From contig OY781040.1 of NCBI GenBank assembly GCA_963676095.1, positions 4,030,001 through 4,094,000 of the forward strand: a stretch of DNA of 64,000 nt, read 5' to 3'. Each line of letters starts with the position of its first letter. The stretch's first letter is position 1. Shown here one piece after another: positions 43,318-52,711 of this stretch. This DNA is from G963676095 sp963676095. Lineage in GTDB: Bacteria > Bacteroidota > Bacteroidia > Bacteroidales > Prolixibacteraceae. The position numbers and the translations under genes were made by a program. A model generated the notes under the pieces. The model was not told where the DNA came from. It searched no databases and worked only from the letters and a program-made list of their open reading frames with translations.

Positions 43318-43910
43318 ATAAAAAGACATTGATGACAATTTTATTTTTTGTTATTTTGATAATTTTTCTAATGTCTGATATATATTTAATTGAAAAGAAT
43401 GATAGATTGAGATTAAAATTGACTGAGATAGCTAATGCACTCCAACACAAAAGAGAACTCTATAGAAAATCATTTTTAAGAAATCAAGAGTTGTTAGCTT
43501 CAACCAACAATATATATATTCCAAAGGACAGATTATTTAATTCGAATCCATGTAATTCATATATGTTAACATACTTTTATTCTGGAGCAGAATGTGAAAA
43601 ATGTATTCTTAAAGATATAGATGAATTAAGGAAATTAGCAAATGGTGGATATTTTGATAATATTTATATTTTTCCTGTATTTAATCATTCCAGAAATGTT
43701 GAGATTGCAGTCAGTAATATGCTCTATGGATTAAAATATGCTGTTTTAGATAAGAATGAGGTTGTCCTTCCTTCTTTGCATGGAAGATATATCCGTTTTT
43801 TTGCGATACTAACTCCAGAAGGAGAGTTTATTAATATCTTTTTCCCAGATATACTTATGCCAGAGAAAACAAGCTTGTATATTGAATTTGTGCGAAATAA
43901 ATATTTATAG
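43293..43910 (+). CDS. Membrane-anchored thioredoxin-like protein (CxxC)
   Basis: A 205-residue protein with one N-terminal membrane helix (L-M-T-I-L-F-F-V-I-L-I-I-F-L-M, about 12-28), a short coiled stretch, and a periplasmic thioredoxin-like domain. The active motif is A-E-C-E-K-C-I near residue 100, with Y-F-Y-S-G before it; the later F-A-I-L-T-P-E-G-E-F-I-N matches the cis-Pro side, where T-P is in place. It resembles TlpA/AhpC-TSA-like lipoprotein reductases. Its gene overlaps the propeller gene. It could reduce or form disulfides in the six-Cys peptide encoded upstream; this is inference. Confidence 0.75.
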   Translation: MQKKSIIINKKTLMTILFFVILIIFLMSDIYLIEKNDRLRLKLTEIANALQHKRELYRKSFLRNQELLASTNNIYIPKDRLFNSNPCNSYMLTYFYSGAECEKCILKDIDELRKLANGGYFDNIYIFPVFNHSRNVEIAVSNMLYGLKYAVLDKNEVVLPSLHGRYIRFFAILTPEGEFINIFFPDILMPEKTSLYIEFVRNKYL

Positions 43911-44084
43911 CGTTATTCTTGTTATATGGCTAACTTGTACTTTCGGGAAAGCTTGTTCTCCCGTTTTTTCCAACTTCGGGAACTACAGATAGAACAGACC
44001 GGTATCTTGATTTTGTTTTTGAGAGATATTTCAACAGGAACGATCCGGTTGCGCCCCATAATTAAGTTATTAGGATTTTCATTC

Positions 44085-46019
44085 ATGATAAGGATCATAC
44101 AAAGAAGTTTTCTGAAAAAATGGCTGTTGCTTTTATTCCTTTGTTCATGCGGTTTAGCCAATGAAAATAATCGTGAAACTCGCTGGATGGAAGGGGATCT
44201 TCAGTCATTGTATTACAGGAAATCCTTAAGTTATTTGTCCGGGAGCCTTGATCAGAAGAAAACGGTAACCGGAATACCTGTTGATTCCCTGAAGTTTTTC
44301 ACAGAGGCTCTGGAAAAGCTAAAAAAGGCACAGCCTGAAACATCAAAAGAACAATGGAAAATTTTGATTGATTCCATCCGTAAGTCCTGCAACCTGAACT
44401 TAAAGGGACGGAAAAAAGTGACCCCGGATAAGGATTACATAACGCAGGAATACCTGGAGCACCAAACCGGTTTGGCTTTTGCCGCGCTTCGTGAGGCAGG
44501 CTGGAATTCTTCAGTAAGTTTTGAAGACTTCTGCGAATATATCCTGCCCTATAAACTAGGCACGGAGGTTGCGGACAACTGGCGGGATACGCTTTATCGC
44601 TTTCACCGGAAGCTGGTCGCGGCACATCCTGAACTGGATAACCTGGACAGCCTTTATCTTTATCACAAAAGAAATACCTACAACGCTTTGGACAAAGAGG
44701 TCAGGCTAACGGAATTCTATCCTGCGGAAGATAATTTTTCCTGGCTTAACTTCAGTCAGGAAGGGGATTGCAGTTCCAGGTGCCGTTATATGATCTATTA
44801 TTTAAGGGCAGCCGGGGTACCCGCGACCTATGATCATATCCCTGCCTGGGGAAACAGGCCTTATTCCCGTCATGCCTATGTGGGACTGGCCAACAGAAAG
44901 CAACAGGTAAAGACACTGCTTGAGAATACAAATGATCCAAGGAATCAGGTCAACGACCTGAATGCGACAGTAACCGATACCTTTCTGTATGTTTTCCCGG
45001 AAAATGAAATGCCTCCGGGCTTGTCTGTCCAGTATGAGAAGACCATCCCGAAGATCTACAGGGAAACCTGGACCGCTCAGGAGAAAATGATAAGATTGCA
45101 TAAAAAAGTTTCAGGGGAGGAGATCTATGCCAAACTGGTCAAACCCAATATGACCGATGTGACCGGTCAGTACCTGCGAACGGCGGAAGTGGCGGTCCGG
45201 GGGAATATGTTTTCCCGTCATAAGATAGCCTATCTTGCCGTGTTCGACAGGTCCGGCTGGATGCCCGTAGCTTATTCCGAATTTAACTGGTTCGGGAAAG
45301 CAGTCTTTCGACAGATGGGAAAAAACATCGTTTATATGCCCATGAACATGGAAAATGGCCGGCCTGTAGCAGTGGGTAACCCGTTTATCCTGGACAATAA
45401 CGGGGAAAAGAAGCTTTTGCAGCCGGACTATGAAAAACGGGCCGACCTGCATCTTATCCGGAAATACCCGCTGTTTGCTTATTCTGCCATTCATGTGGCC
45501 GCGTTTAAGGATGCTGTCTTTAGAGGGGCCAATGAGCCTGATTTTAGTGATGCAAAAGACATTTATACCATCAGTCAGTACCCGTTTTATCCCTTGGAGG
45601 CATCCGTTACAGCTCCGGAACATTTTCGTTATATCCGTTTAGACACAAAAGACGGGGCAAAAGCCCGTGTCGAGAAACTGGAATTTTATACCAGGGATAA
45701 AAACGGAAAACTTCTGCATTTGAAAGGAAAAATTTCAAGAGCTGACAGGATGTTGCAAATGGAGCTGGATTCAGCTTCCTGTATTTCAAAAATTGAAGTA
45801 TGGCCGCGTAACGATTTAAACTATATTATCCCTGGCAATCAGTACGAACTGTTTTTCTGGGACAAGGACTGGATTTCGGCCGGGGTCAGGATCGCTTCAG
45901 ATTTTTATCTCGATTATGCCGGTATTCCTTCAGGGACACTTTACTGGCTTCGCTGCCTGAATGAAGGAAAGGAGGAGCGGATATTTACCTACGAAAACGG
46001 GAAACAGTTTTGGTGGTAG
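44085..46019 (+). CDS. Transglutaminase-like lipoprotein
   Basis: About 644 residues from ATG 44085; the frame is open from 43926, but only M-I-R-I-I-Q-R-S-F-L-K-K-W-L-L-L-L-F gives a signal with lipobox L-C-S-C. The transglutaminase-like core has E-G-D-C-S-S-R-C-R-Y (catalytic Cys about 229) and R-H-A-Y-V-G-L (His about 263). Such cores cut or join peptides or act on glycopeptides. A long beta-rich C-terminal region includes a discoidin-like segment (Y-I-I-P-G-N-Q-Y-E-L-F-F-W-D) and ends E-E-R-I-F-T-Y-E-N-G-K-Q-F-W-W. A paralogue lies at 52712. The gene is GC-richer than the peptide genes before it. It starts 175 bases after the thioredoxin-like gene; whether it shares their transcript is unclear. 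Confidence 0.82.
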   Translation: MIRIIQRSFLKKWLLLLFLCSCGLANENNRETRWMEGDLQSLYYRKSLSYLSGSLDQKKTVTGIPVDSLKFFTEALEKLKKAQPETSKEQWKILIDSIRKSCNLNLKGRKKVTPDKDYITQEYLEHQTGLAFAALREAGWNSSVSFEDFCEYILPYKLGTEVADNWRDTLYRFHRKLVAAHPELDNLDSLYLYHKRNTYNALDKEVRLTEFYPAEDNFSWLNFSQEGDCSSRCRYMIYYLRAAGVPATYDHIPAWGNRPYSRHAYVGLANRKQQVKTLLENTNDPRNQVNDLNATVTDTFLYVFPENEMPPGLSVQYEKTIPKIYRETWTAQEKMIRLHKKVSGEEIYAKLVKPNMTDVTGQYLRTAEVAVRGNMFSRHKIAYLAVFDRSGWMPVAYSEFNWFGKAVFRQMGKNIVYMPMNMENGRPVAVGNPFILDNNGEKKLLQPDYEKRADLHLIRKYPLFAYSAIHVAAFKDAVFRGANEPDFSDAKDIYTISQYPFYPLEASVTAPEHFRYIRLDTKDGAKARVEKLEFYTRDKNGKLLHLKGKISRADRMLQMELDSASCISKIEVWPRNDLNYIIPGNQYELFFWDKDWISAGVRIASDFYLDYAGIPSGTLYWLRCLNEGKEERIFTYENGKQFWW

Positions 46020-46132
46020 TTTATAATTGTGCAATGGTCGGATGGTGTAATTAGTCAACTTCTTGCCAACTGGTTTTTTCAATCCGTTGTCTTAATTCAC
46101 TTGTTGGAACCATTAACTGTTGATGTTTAAAA

Positions 46133-46615
46133 TCAGCATAAATTGAGGGAGAGATTTCCGTTCATGTTTTGTTTTCGTAAAAAAATAAGGGTTAAATGAT
46201 TACTTATCTGGTCTGTTTTATAGTCTTTATATCCAAGTTTCCGGTAAAACGCAAGATTCTTCCTGCTTTTGTCGCCGGTAAACAATTCGTATACAGAGCA
46301 GTTTGTAAAAGCATTTTCAATTTCTGCCATCAGTTTTCTGCCAACTCCTTTATTCTGGTGAGCAGGGCCCACGATCAATTTTCCGATTTTACAAATAGTA
46401 TCAGCCATCTGGGCACGAACAGAACCAATAATCTGTCCATCTGTCACGGCTTTAAGTACGATCCCGTTTTGCCATTCCACCAGCAGGGAATCCATTGCTT
46501 GGGTCAACGGCTGAATATTAAAGTCATTATAAATTTCAGCTTCCTGAATGTAAGCAATCTTCTGCAATTCAAGGATCTTGTCCAAATCAGTCAGTTCTGC
46601 AATACTTATCTTCAT
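46133..46615 (-). CDS. GNAT-family N-acetyltransferase
   Basis: A 160-residue acetyltransferase. Start M-K-I-S-I-A-E-L-T-D-L-D-K-I-L-E-L-Q is typical. The strand I-C-K-I-G-K-L-I-V-G-P-A-H-Q-N-K-G-V-G-R (acetyl-CoA loop Q-N-K-G-V-G-R-K near 93) and F-Y-R-K-L-G-Y near 131 mark the GNAT fold. It is divergent from the pectate lyase gene, with 252 bases between their starts. The acceptor is unknown. Confidence 0.9.
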   Translation of the reverse strand: MKISIAELTDLDKILELQKIAYIQEAEIYNDFNIQPLTQAMDSLLVEWQNGIVLKAVTDGQIIGSVRAQMADTICKIGKLIVGPAHQNKGVGRKLMAEIENAFTNCSVYELFTGDKSRKNLAFYRKLGYKDYKTDQISNHLTLIFLRKQNMNGNLSLNLC

Positions 46616-46769
46616 GTGAATACTTTATTTCAATTTTATCTGCCGGTCCCTGTTCGCATTCCGGCGCACGGATCCGGTATTGCAAATATACATCAGCCAT
46701 CAACAAAACTTTCCCCCAAAATATTAATATCCGATTTTGATTTCTGTTCCTGGCTTCCTTAAAAAACAG

Positions 46770-46793
46770 TTTGTCTTGGTAATTCCGTACAAA
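46770..46793. repeat. Dispersed palindromic element, copy 2
   Basis: TTTGTCT, a 10-base centre, GTACAAA. The inverted repeat is shorter here (TTTGT/ACAAA), but the surrounding A-run, CAG, TGGTAAT and TTACAG match copy 1. It lies 75 bases upstream of the pectate lyase start. Confidence 0.6.
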
Positions 46794-46867
46794 ATTACAG
46801 GTATGTGAATGGATAATGACCGAACTTTGTCTCGAACATTGGATAATATTATTGAATTTTTAAAAGT

Positions 46868-48130
46868 ATGCTGCGTTATACGGCTGTTTCGGTTTTCGTG
46901 TTTTTCAGTATTTCTTCTTTCGCACAAATAATTGCTTTTCCCGGGGCTGAAGGATTTGGGAAGTATGCTGTTGGGGGAAGGGGCGGAGCTGTTTACCATG
47001 TTACGAACCTGAATGATTCAGGTCCCGGATCATTCAGAGATGGGGTGGGCCGGCCTTACCGGACCATTGTTTTTGATATCGGGGGCGTGATCCGTATCCG
47101 GAATAAGATTGATGTATCCTCGTATCTTACCATTGCCGGGCAAACGGCGCCGGGAAAGGGAATTACTGTTTATGGCGACGGGATTTCCTTCTCGGGCGAC
47201 AGCAATATTATTGTGCGGTATATCCGGTTCCGGGGGAGCAGTGAGATGGGGCGCGGATCCTGTACCGTTTCAGCTGATCATGCAAGCGACATCATTTTCG
47301 ATCACGTTTCCATAGAATGGGGACGCTGGGATAATCTTCATATAAAGAAAAGCCAAAACATTACCCTGCAATATTGCCTGGTCGGGGAGGGGATTAACCC
47401 TCAGATGTTTGGGGCATTACTCGAAAGCCCGGTCAGGCTGACAATAAAGAATTGCCTGTGGATCAACAATCAAAGCCGGAACCCCAAAGCAAAAGCCGGT
47501 ATTGAGTTTGTAAACAATGTGATCTATAACTGGGGAAGCAATGGTTTTGTGGGAGGCCATTCTTCAGCTGATCATTTTCAGGATATTACCGCCAATTATT
47601 TTATTGCAGGGCCAAACTCTACCGGATCATTTATCGGGATGTTTACGGCTACCGATCATGTTTTCCAGAAAAATAATATGGTCGACCTCAACCGAAACGG
47701 GAAACTTGACGGGCGCCCGGTCACAGACGGGGATTTCATGGAAATCGGTGCTTCAATTCTGACAACTCCTTCTAATTCTTCACCTTTAGTTGCCGTCGTA
47801 AGTCCAGCTGAGGCCTTCCGGATTGTCTTGAAGGAAGCAGGGGGTTCATTGAAGCGGGACGCGATTGATAAACGTTTGATAAATGAAGTAAAATCGTTTG
47901 GAAAAAGAGGGAAAATCATCCGGACAGAAGCGGAGGCCGGGGGCCAGGACATGACCTGCTACCTTCCTTCAAAGAAAGCCCGGGATACGGACGGAGACGG
48001 GATGCCGGACAGGTATGAGAAGAAACACGGGCTTGATCCGGATAATGCAGAGGACGCCAATATTAATACAGAAGGGAGTTATACTAACCTTGAGAATTTT
48101 TTGAATGGACTGATCAGGAAAAATAAATAA
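46868..48130 (+). CDS. Secreted pectate lyase-like protein
   Basis: A 420-residue beta-helix enzyme that would cleave pectate by beta-elimination. Signal peptide M-L-R-Y-T-A-V-S-V-F-V-F-F ends S-S-F-A-Q. The mature start F-P-G-A-E-G-F-G-K-Y-A-V-G-G-R-G-G is the family hallmark. The core includes I-R-Y-I-R-F-R-G-S and D-H-A-S-D-I-I-F-D-H-V-S-I-E-W-G. The C-terminus ends with a calcium-binding thrombospondin-3-like stretch D-T-D-G-D-G-M-P-D-R-Y-E-K-K-H-G-L. The family is common in polysaccharide utilisation, but no SusCD genes are next to it. Confidence 0.92.
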   Translation: MLRYTAVSVFVFFSISSFAQIIAFPGAEGFGKYAVGGRGGAVYHVTNLNDSGPGSFRDGVGRPYRTIVFDIGGVIRIRNKIDVSSYLTIAGQTAPGKGITVYGDGISFSGDSNIIVRYIRFRGSSEMGRGSCTVSADHASDIIFDHVSIEWGRWDNLHIKKSQNITLQYCLVGEGINPQMFGALLESPVRLTIKNCLWINNQSRNPKAKAGIEFVNNVIYNWGSNGFVGGHSSADHFQDITANYFIAGPNSTGSFIGMFTATDHVFQKNNMVDLNRNGKLDGRPVTDGDFMEIGASILTTPSNSSPLVAVVSPAEAFRIVLKEAGGSLKRDAIDKRLINEVKSFGKRGKIIRTEAEAGGQDMTCYLPSKKARDTDGDGMPDRYEKKHGLDPDNAEDANINTEGSYTNLENFLNGLIRKNK

Positions 48131-48177
48131 GACGGGCATTTCTGCAGATCTGGACGCAGGACCAATAGGAATAATGG

Positions 48178-48208
48178 TTGATGAATAATAGAATAGTTTA
48201 TAGATTTG
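48178..48208 (+). promoter_or_regulatory. Bacteroidota-type promoter of the TPR gene
   Basis: TTG at 48178-48180 and TAGATTTG at 48201-48208 match the -33 TTG and -7 TAnnTTTG boxes with 20 bases between. The start codon of the TPR gene is 42 bases downstream. Confidence 0.45.
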
Positions 48209-48250
48209 CACCGCGTCCCAATCGCAACGGAAATAAATTTTTATAAACAC

Positions 48251-49132
48251 ATGAAAAGAACATTTTTTACTACCGGGATAATTTTTTTGTTCGCAATTCA
48301 TTCTTTTGCCCAACCGGCAGAGGTTTTAAAAAGCGATGCCTCCAGTGCTGAAGGTCAGGAAGAATATGCGTTGGCTGCAAAAAATTATGAAGCAGCGGCA
48401 AAAGCGTTTAAAAATCAAAATATTATTGATTCTCTTTGTATATACAGGGCCGGATATAATTATTTAAAAACGGAACAATATAATAAAGCGATCCCGTTTT
48501 TGCAGGAAAGCATCGGCCTGAATTATAATCTTTCAAGGTCGTACCAGTTGCTTTCGGATGCTTATCTTGGAATAAACAATGCCCAGAAAGCAGGAGAGGT
48601 TTTGCTGGAGGGAAGGAAGAAGGTGCCTGGTGACGAAACGGATTTTGACAAAAAGCTTGCTTACCTGTATTTCAATACCGGCGAGTATAAAAAGGCCGCT
48701 TATCAGTTTGCCAGGCTGGACAGCCTTTTCCCCGGAAATAAGAGTTACATGTACCTGCATGGTTTTGCCCTTGAGCGGATACAAAAATATGACCAGGCGA
48801 TCGAAGTTCTCGAAAAAGAGCAGGAGTTGTTCCCTGATGACAAAAAGGCGAGAAAAATATTGGGCCTTGCCTGGTTTGAACGGACCGATATCCTCAATGA
48901 CAAAGAGGTAAAACGCTATGAGTCGATGAAAAATGCCAAACTCGAGGATTATATCGGTACAACGAAAAGGTTGGACCAGATCAATACCGGTTACGAAAAG
49001 GCAAGGGGTATCCTGGAGGAATCGCTGCATGATTTTCCCGGGGATAAGCTTGTGATCGGTACTTTATACAAGATTTATAAAAAGCAGAAAAAAGATGACA
49101 TGGCCGCGCAGATGCAAAAGCTGCTTAAATAA
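48251..49132 (+). CDS. Secreted TPR-repeat protein
   Basis: About 293 residues. The frame opens at a TTG (48206) inside the promoter, so the ATG at 48251 (M-K-R-T-F-F-T-T-G-I-I-F-L) is chosen. A signal peptide ends H-S-F-A-Q-P. The rest is a chain of TPR units, for example A-L-A-A-K-N-Y-E-A-A-A-K-A-F, N-K-A-I-P-F-L-Q-E-S-I-G and Y-D-Q-A-I-E-V-L-E-K-E-Q. TPRs bind other proteins; it is periplasmic or outer-membrane associated. The partner is not evident. Confidence 0.85.
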   Translation: MKRTFFTTGIIFLFAIHSFAQPAEVLKSDASSAEGQEEYALAAKNYEAAAKAFKNQNIIDSLCIYRAGYNYLKTEQYNKAIPFLQESIGLNYNLSRSYQLLSDAYLGINNAQKAGEVLLEGRKKVPGDETDFDKKLAYLYFNTGEYKKAAYQFARLDSLFPGNKSYMYLHGFALERIQKYDQAIEVLEKEQELFPDDKKARKILGLAWFERTDILNDKEVKRYESMKNAKLEDYIGTTKRLDQINTGYEKARGILEESLHDFPGDKLVIGTLYKIYKKQKKDDMAAQMQKLLK

Positions 49133-49290
49133 ATGCGGATTTTAACATGTTGTATCACGACAGGTCCGTATCTCCCGTTTTCTAATATTCAGAGGTACCG
49201 GCCAAGTGCTGTGGTAAAAATGGGTGTCAAACCGGGAAGCGATATCTAAAATCCCTATCTTTGCCACGAAATTCTGAAAAGCATTAAATA

Positions 49291-50823
49291 ATGGATCGAA
49301 AAGTAAGGGTACGGTTTGCCCCAAGTCCTACAGGACCGCTTCATATGGGCGGGGTAAGGACGGCATTGTTCAACTATCTTTTTGCCAGGAAACAGGACGG
49401 CGATTTTTTGCTGCGTATTGAAGATACAGACCAGAACAGGTATGTTCCCGGGGCTGAAGATTATATTATAGAATCGTTGAAGTGGTGCGGGCTCGTTCCT
49501 GACGAAGGAGTCGGTTTTGGCGGTAACTTCGGGCCGTACCGGCAGAGCGAACGGAAAGACATTTATTACAAATACGCAGAGCAGCTGGTAGCCAACGGGA
49601 ATGCCTACTATGCCTTCGATACCCCGGATGAGCTGGATGCCCTTCGGGCGGAGGCCGAGGCGGATAAGGGCGTTTTTTCCTATGATACCCATACCCGGCT
49701 GAAACTTAAAAACTCGCTGACTCTTTCGCGCGATATAGTCGAAGAAAAAATTAAGGCCGGAGAACCTTGGGTAATCCGTTTCAGGATGCCGGAAGACACT
49801 GTTGTTACCGAAAACGATCTGATCCGGGGAGAAGTCAGTTTTAATACGGCGAGTCTTGACGATAAAGTCCTGTTCAAGGCCGACGGTATGCCGACTTATC
49901 ACCTGGCTAACGTCGTCGACGATCACCTGATGCAGATTTCCCATGTAATCAGAGGGGAAGAATGGCTCTCGTCCATGCCGTTGCACATTTTACTTTACAA
50001 GGCTTTGGGCTGGGAAGATACCCGTCCGCGCTTTGCCCACCTTCCATTAATACTGAAACCTGTTGGCAAAGGAAAACTCAGCAAACGCGATGGCGATAAG
50101 ATGGGATTTCCCGTGTTCCCGTTACTGTGGAAAGATCCTGTTTCTGGAGAACAATACCGCGGTTACCGCGAAGACGGCTATTTGCCTGAGGCATTTGTCA
50201 ACCTGCTGGCCTTGCTGGGATGGAACGCGGGTAACGACCAGGAACTTTTTACCATGGATGAACTGATCCAAAGTTTCAGCCTCGACCGGGTTGTTAAATC
50301 AGGCGCCCGTTTTGACCCGGAGAAGGCGAAGTGGTTTAATCGCCACTACCTCCAGCAAAGACCTGATGCCTGGCTGTCAGAGTCTTTCAGGAAACAGTTG
50401 GAGGAGAAGGACGTGGCTGCAGGCGACCAGGAACGGTTAATCCGTATCGTAGGACTGATAAAGGACCGCTGCACGTTTCCTGCCGATCTTTGGGAACATG
50501 GAAGTTATTTCTTCGTGGCCCCCGGGTCTTATGACGAGAAGACGATCAGTAAAAGATGGAAAGATGATACATCCGGAAAACTACAGGCAATCGCTGACTT
50601 TTTCAAAAGTCTCGACAACTGGGAGGCAGAACAGATCAAAGAAGATTTTTCAGCCTTTATGAACCAGAAGGAATGGAGTTTTGGCCAGGTAATGGTGCCA
50701 ATCCGTCTGGCCCTTGTCGGTAGCAGCCAGGGAATAGACCTGTTCCTGATTTTCGGGTTACTGGGAAAAGAGGAAACGATAAGACGGATCGAAAAAGCGC
50801 TTCAGGTTATTAAAACAGCATAG
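49291..50823 (+). CDS. gltX: Glutamyl-tRNA synthetase
   Basis: A 510-residue class I synthetase that charges tRNA-Glu. Signature 1 is P-S-P-T-G-P-L-H-M-G-G (residues about 11-21), a HIGH-type motif. Signature 2 is K-L-S-K-R-D-G-D-K near 262, the KMSKS equivalent. The Rossmann core carries F-N-Y-L-F-A-R and R-I-E-D-T-D, and the anticodon-binding domain fills the C-terminal 170 residues. A TATCTTTG box at 49256 fits a -7 promoter element. The terminator at 50831 ends the gene. A normal housekeeping gene. Confidence 0.98.
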   Translation: MDRKVRVRFAPSPTGPLHMGGVRTALFNYLFARKQDGDFLLRIEDTDQNRYVPGAEDYIIESLKWCGLVPDEGVGFGGNFGPYRQSERKDIYYKYAEQLVANGNAYYAFDTPDELDALRAEAEADKGVFSYDTHTRLKLKNSLTLSRDIVEEKIKAGEPWVIRFRMPEDTVVTENDLIRGEVSFNTASLDDKVLFKADGMPTYHLANVVDDHLMQISHVIRGEEWLSSMPLHILLYKALGWEDTRPRFAHLPLILKPVGKGKLSKRDGDKMGFPVFPLLWKDPVSGEQYRGYREDGYLPEAFVNLLALLGWNAGNDQELFTMDELIQSFSLDRVVKSGARFDPEKAKWFNRHYLQQRPDAWLSESFRKQLEEKDVAAGDQERLIRIVGLIKDRCTFPADLWEHGSYFFVAPGSYDEKTISKRWKDDTSGKLQAIADFFKSLDNWEAEQIKEDFSAFMNQKEWSFGQVMVPIRLALVGSSQGIDLFLIFGLLGKEETIRRIEKALQVIKTA

Positions 50824-50830
50824 AAATAAG

Positions 50831-50862
50831 AGAGGGCCTCCAGACTGACGCCCTCTTTTTTA
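50831..50862 (+). terminator. gltX terminator
   Basis: AGAGGGC (50831-50837) pairs with GCCCTCT (50850-50856), followed by TTTTT, eight bases after the gltX stop. Confidence 0.85.
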
Positions 50863-50965
50863 TTATAAGTTCCTACTGTCCGTAGCCAGGACATCTCGCC
50901 CCGGCAGTAAAAAAGGATAATCTCCGTTCACCTGTTCACGCTTATTTGTTATAAATAGTTGATTG

Positions 50966-51685
50966 TTAATTGTGCTGCGGTTCCTTGATCTTCTGTAAGT
51001 ATAACTTGTGAAGTCCTTTCAGGTAATCGGGGCTTAACTTGTTTGAATAAATACGAACGAATTCGTGAAGCCTGCCTTCATGATAAAAGGCACCCATGGC
51101 GGCGTCGAATTTACTTTCTTCCCAGTTATATTTAACGCGGTTGGTCAGGTAGTTAAATTCCTCCCATTCATGTCTGCGGGGGATCTCGAGATAGGCATGG
51201 AATTTCTCGCGGCTGTCAAGATAAATTCCCTCGTCGATCGGGGCCAGGTTGAAAAATTTGACTATCCGGATATGGGCTTCTTCTTCCAGGCCTTTTTTTG
51301 TTTTTTGAAGAAACATAATCCCGTGTTCCTGGTAAAGCTTTTGCAGGTCGCCAATCAGGTCGTACCTGTTCAGGTGACGGATCCGGAGCACCGTATAGGT
51401 GTCATTGTAAATTTTGATGAATCCCATGCCCGCATCGAAACTTTCGTCAAAAGCCTTTTCTACTTTTTCCGTGACGCGAATGATGTCGATCAGGTTATGC
51501 CTTTCCTGCAGCGCCAGGTACATGTATACCGGTTTAGTGGTATACGGGGTTTCGTGATAGTAACCCGGGAATGGTGCAATTGCCTCGAACACCAGGGAGC
51601 CGGGTAATACTTTTTTATCGATCGATAGCACGGTTTCCAGCTTGTCTATCGCACCGAATACTTCAATTGCATTTTTATGTTCCAT
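50966..51685 (-). CDS. Conserved protein of unknown function
   Basis: A 239-residue protein without signal peptide or membrane segment. I do not recognise a domain. It is rich in aromatic and charged residues (P-F-P-G-Y-Y-H-E-T-P-Y near 40, W-E-E-F-N-Y-L-T-N-R near 174, and M-G-A-F-Y-H-E-G-R-L-H-E-F near 196). The composition and regular coding bias suggest a real cytoplasmic protein. It is divergent from the metallopeptidase gene at 51727, only 41 bases apart, so they share a control region. Confidence 0.75.
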   Translation of the reverse strand: MEHKNAIEVFGAIDKLETVLSIDKKVLPGSLVFEAIAPFPGYYHETPYTTKPVYMYLALQERHNLIDIIRVTEKVEKAFDESFDAGMGFIKIYNDTYTVLRIRHLNRYDLIGDLQKLYQEHGIMFLQKTKKGLEEEAHIRIVKFFNLAPIDEGIYLDSREKFHAYLEIPRRHEWEEFNYLTNRVKYNWEESKFDAAMGAFYHEGRLHEFVRIYSNKLSPDYLKGLHKLYLQKIKEPQHN

Positions 51686-51726
51686 ATCTCAAGTTTTAGA
51701 AGATTCATTATCTTCGCTGGCAAATC

Positions 51727-52446
51727 ATGACAAAGGCCACCGGTAAATATTATCATGTTGAACCTGTTGGTTCAGTTTGTATCGTGACAAACAATCTTTC
51801 GCGCCGGATCCGTCTTCGGGTAAATCCCGATGGAGTTGTCCATGTTTCTATGCCAGACCGTGTCCCCGAAAAAAAGGCAATCGATTTTGTCGTTTCCAAA
51901 GCGGACTGGATACAAAGACAACAAAAAAAGATCAGGACCGGTTTAACGGTCTTTGGTCCGGAGACATGTTTCAGAACAAGGTTTCATTCGCTGAAAATTG
52001 TACGGGTAAGCCAGGGGAAGGTTTCAGCAATGATCGGTGCCGGGATTATCCAGATTAACATCCCTGAACGGTATGATTGCAATAATGCTGAAATTCAACA
52101 GTATATCCGTGGTGTCATTGTTCAGGTAATGAGGCATGAAGGCAAGGTTTTCCTGCCGGACCGCTTAAAAAAACTGGCCGGACAGCATGGATTTAAATTC
52201 GGGAATGTGTCTGTAAAACATGTAAAAAGCCGTTGGGGAAGTTGTTCGTCTGTAAACAATATCAATTTAAACCTGCACCTGATGCGCCTGCCCGGGGAAT
52301 TGACTGACTATGTCCTGCTGCATGAATTGGCGCATACCGTGGAAAAAAACCACGGGAAGGGGTTCTGGGCCCTTATGGAAAAGGTCTGCCCTGGTGCCCG
52401 CAAACTCGACAAAGAGTTGAAAAACTATCGTGTAGAAGTGTTCTGA
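51727..52446 (+). CDS. YgjP-type zinc metallopeptidase domain protein
   Basis: A 239-residue protein of the DUF45/YgjP family (M48-like). The zinc motif is L-L-H-E-L-A-H-T-V-E-K-N-H near residue 198, and K-S-R-W-G-S-C-S near 171 is the second family mark. The N-terminal 110 residues have S-R-R-I-R-L-R-V-N and A-D-W-I-Q-R-Q, both typical. Proteolysis is presumed but not well shown in the family. Some members sit beside type I restriction genes; none are here. Confidence 0.9.
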   Translation: MTKATGKYYHVEPVGSVCIVTNNLSRRIRLRVNPDGVVHVSMPDRVPEKKAIDFVVSKADWIQRQQKKIRTGLTVFGPETCFRTRFHSLKIVRVSQGKVSAMIGAGIIQINIPERYDCNNAEIQQYIRGVIVQVMRHEGKVFLPDRLKKLAGQHGFKFGNVSVKHVKSRWGSCSSVNNINLNLHLMRLPGELTDYVLLHELAHTVEKNHGKGFWALMEKVCPGARKLDKELKNYRVEVF

Positions 52447-52711
52447 ACGGTCAAACAGGGCTTTGTGTTGTCGAATAACTTGACATTTCTCAATTGAAGA
52501 TGGACCGCCTGAAAAGGGATCCCGGAATCATACTATTCAGATATTTTGTTTTTGACTTGATGTCGATATCTCGCGTTCATGAGGTGGAGATGTCGTTTCG
52601 GCATGAAAATACGATTGTTCATGAAATGAATACAGATTTTGCCGTACTAATTCTTGCCTTTTTCTTAAATTTAATAGCTAATGTTCCTTACCATAAATAG
52701 GAAATGGTCTC

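Noticed and set aside
45111..45623. 170-codon open frame on the minus strand
   Set aside because: Antisense shadow of the transglutaminase-like gene.
49255..49986. 243-codon open frame on the minus strand
   Set aside because: Antisense shadow of gltX, which is certain.
52494..52700. 68-codon open frame on the + strand
   Set aside because: No known domain and weak coding signs; it fills the gap before the transglutaminase-like gene but cannot be supported.
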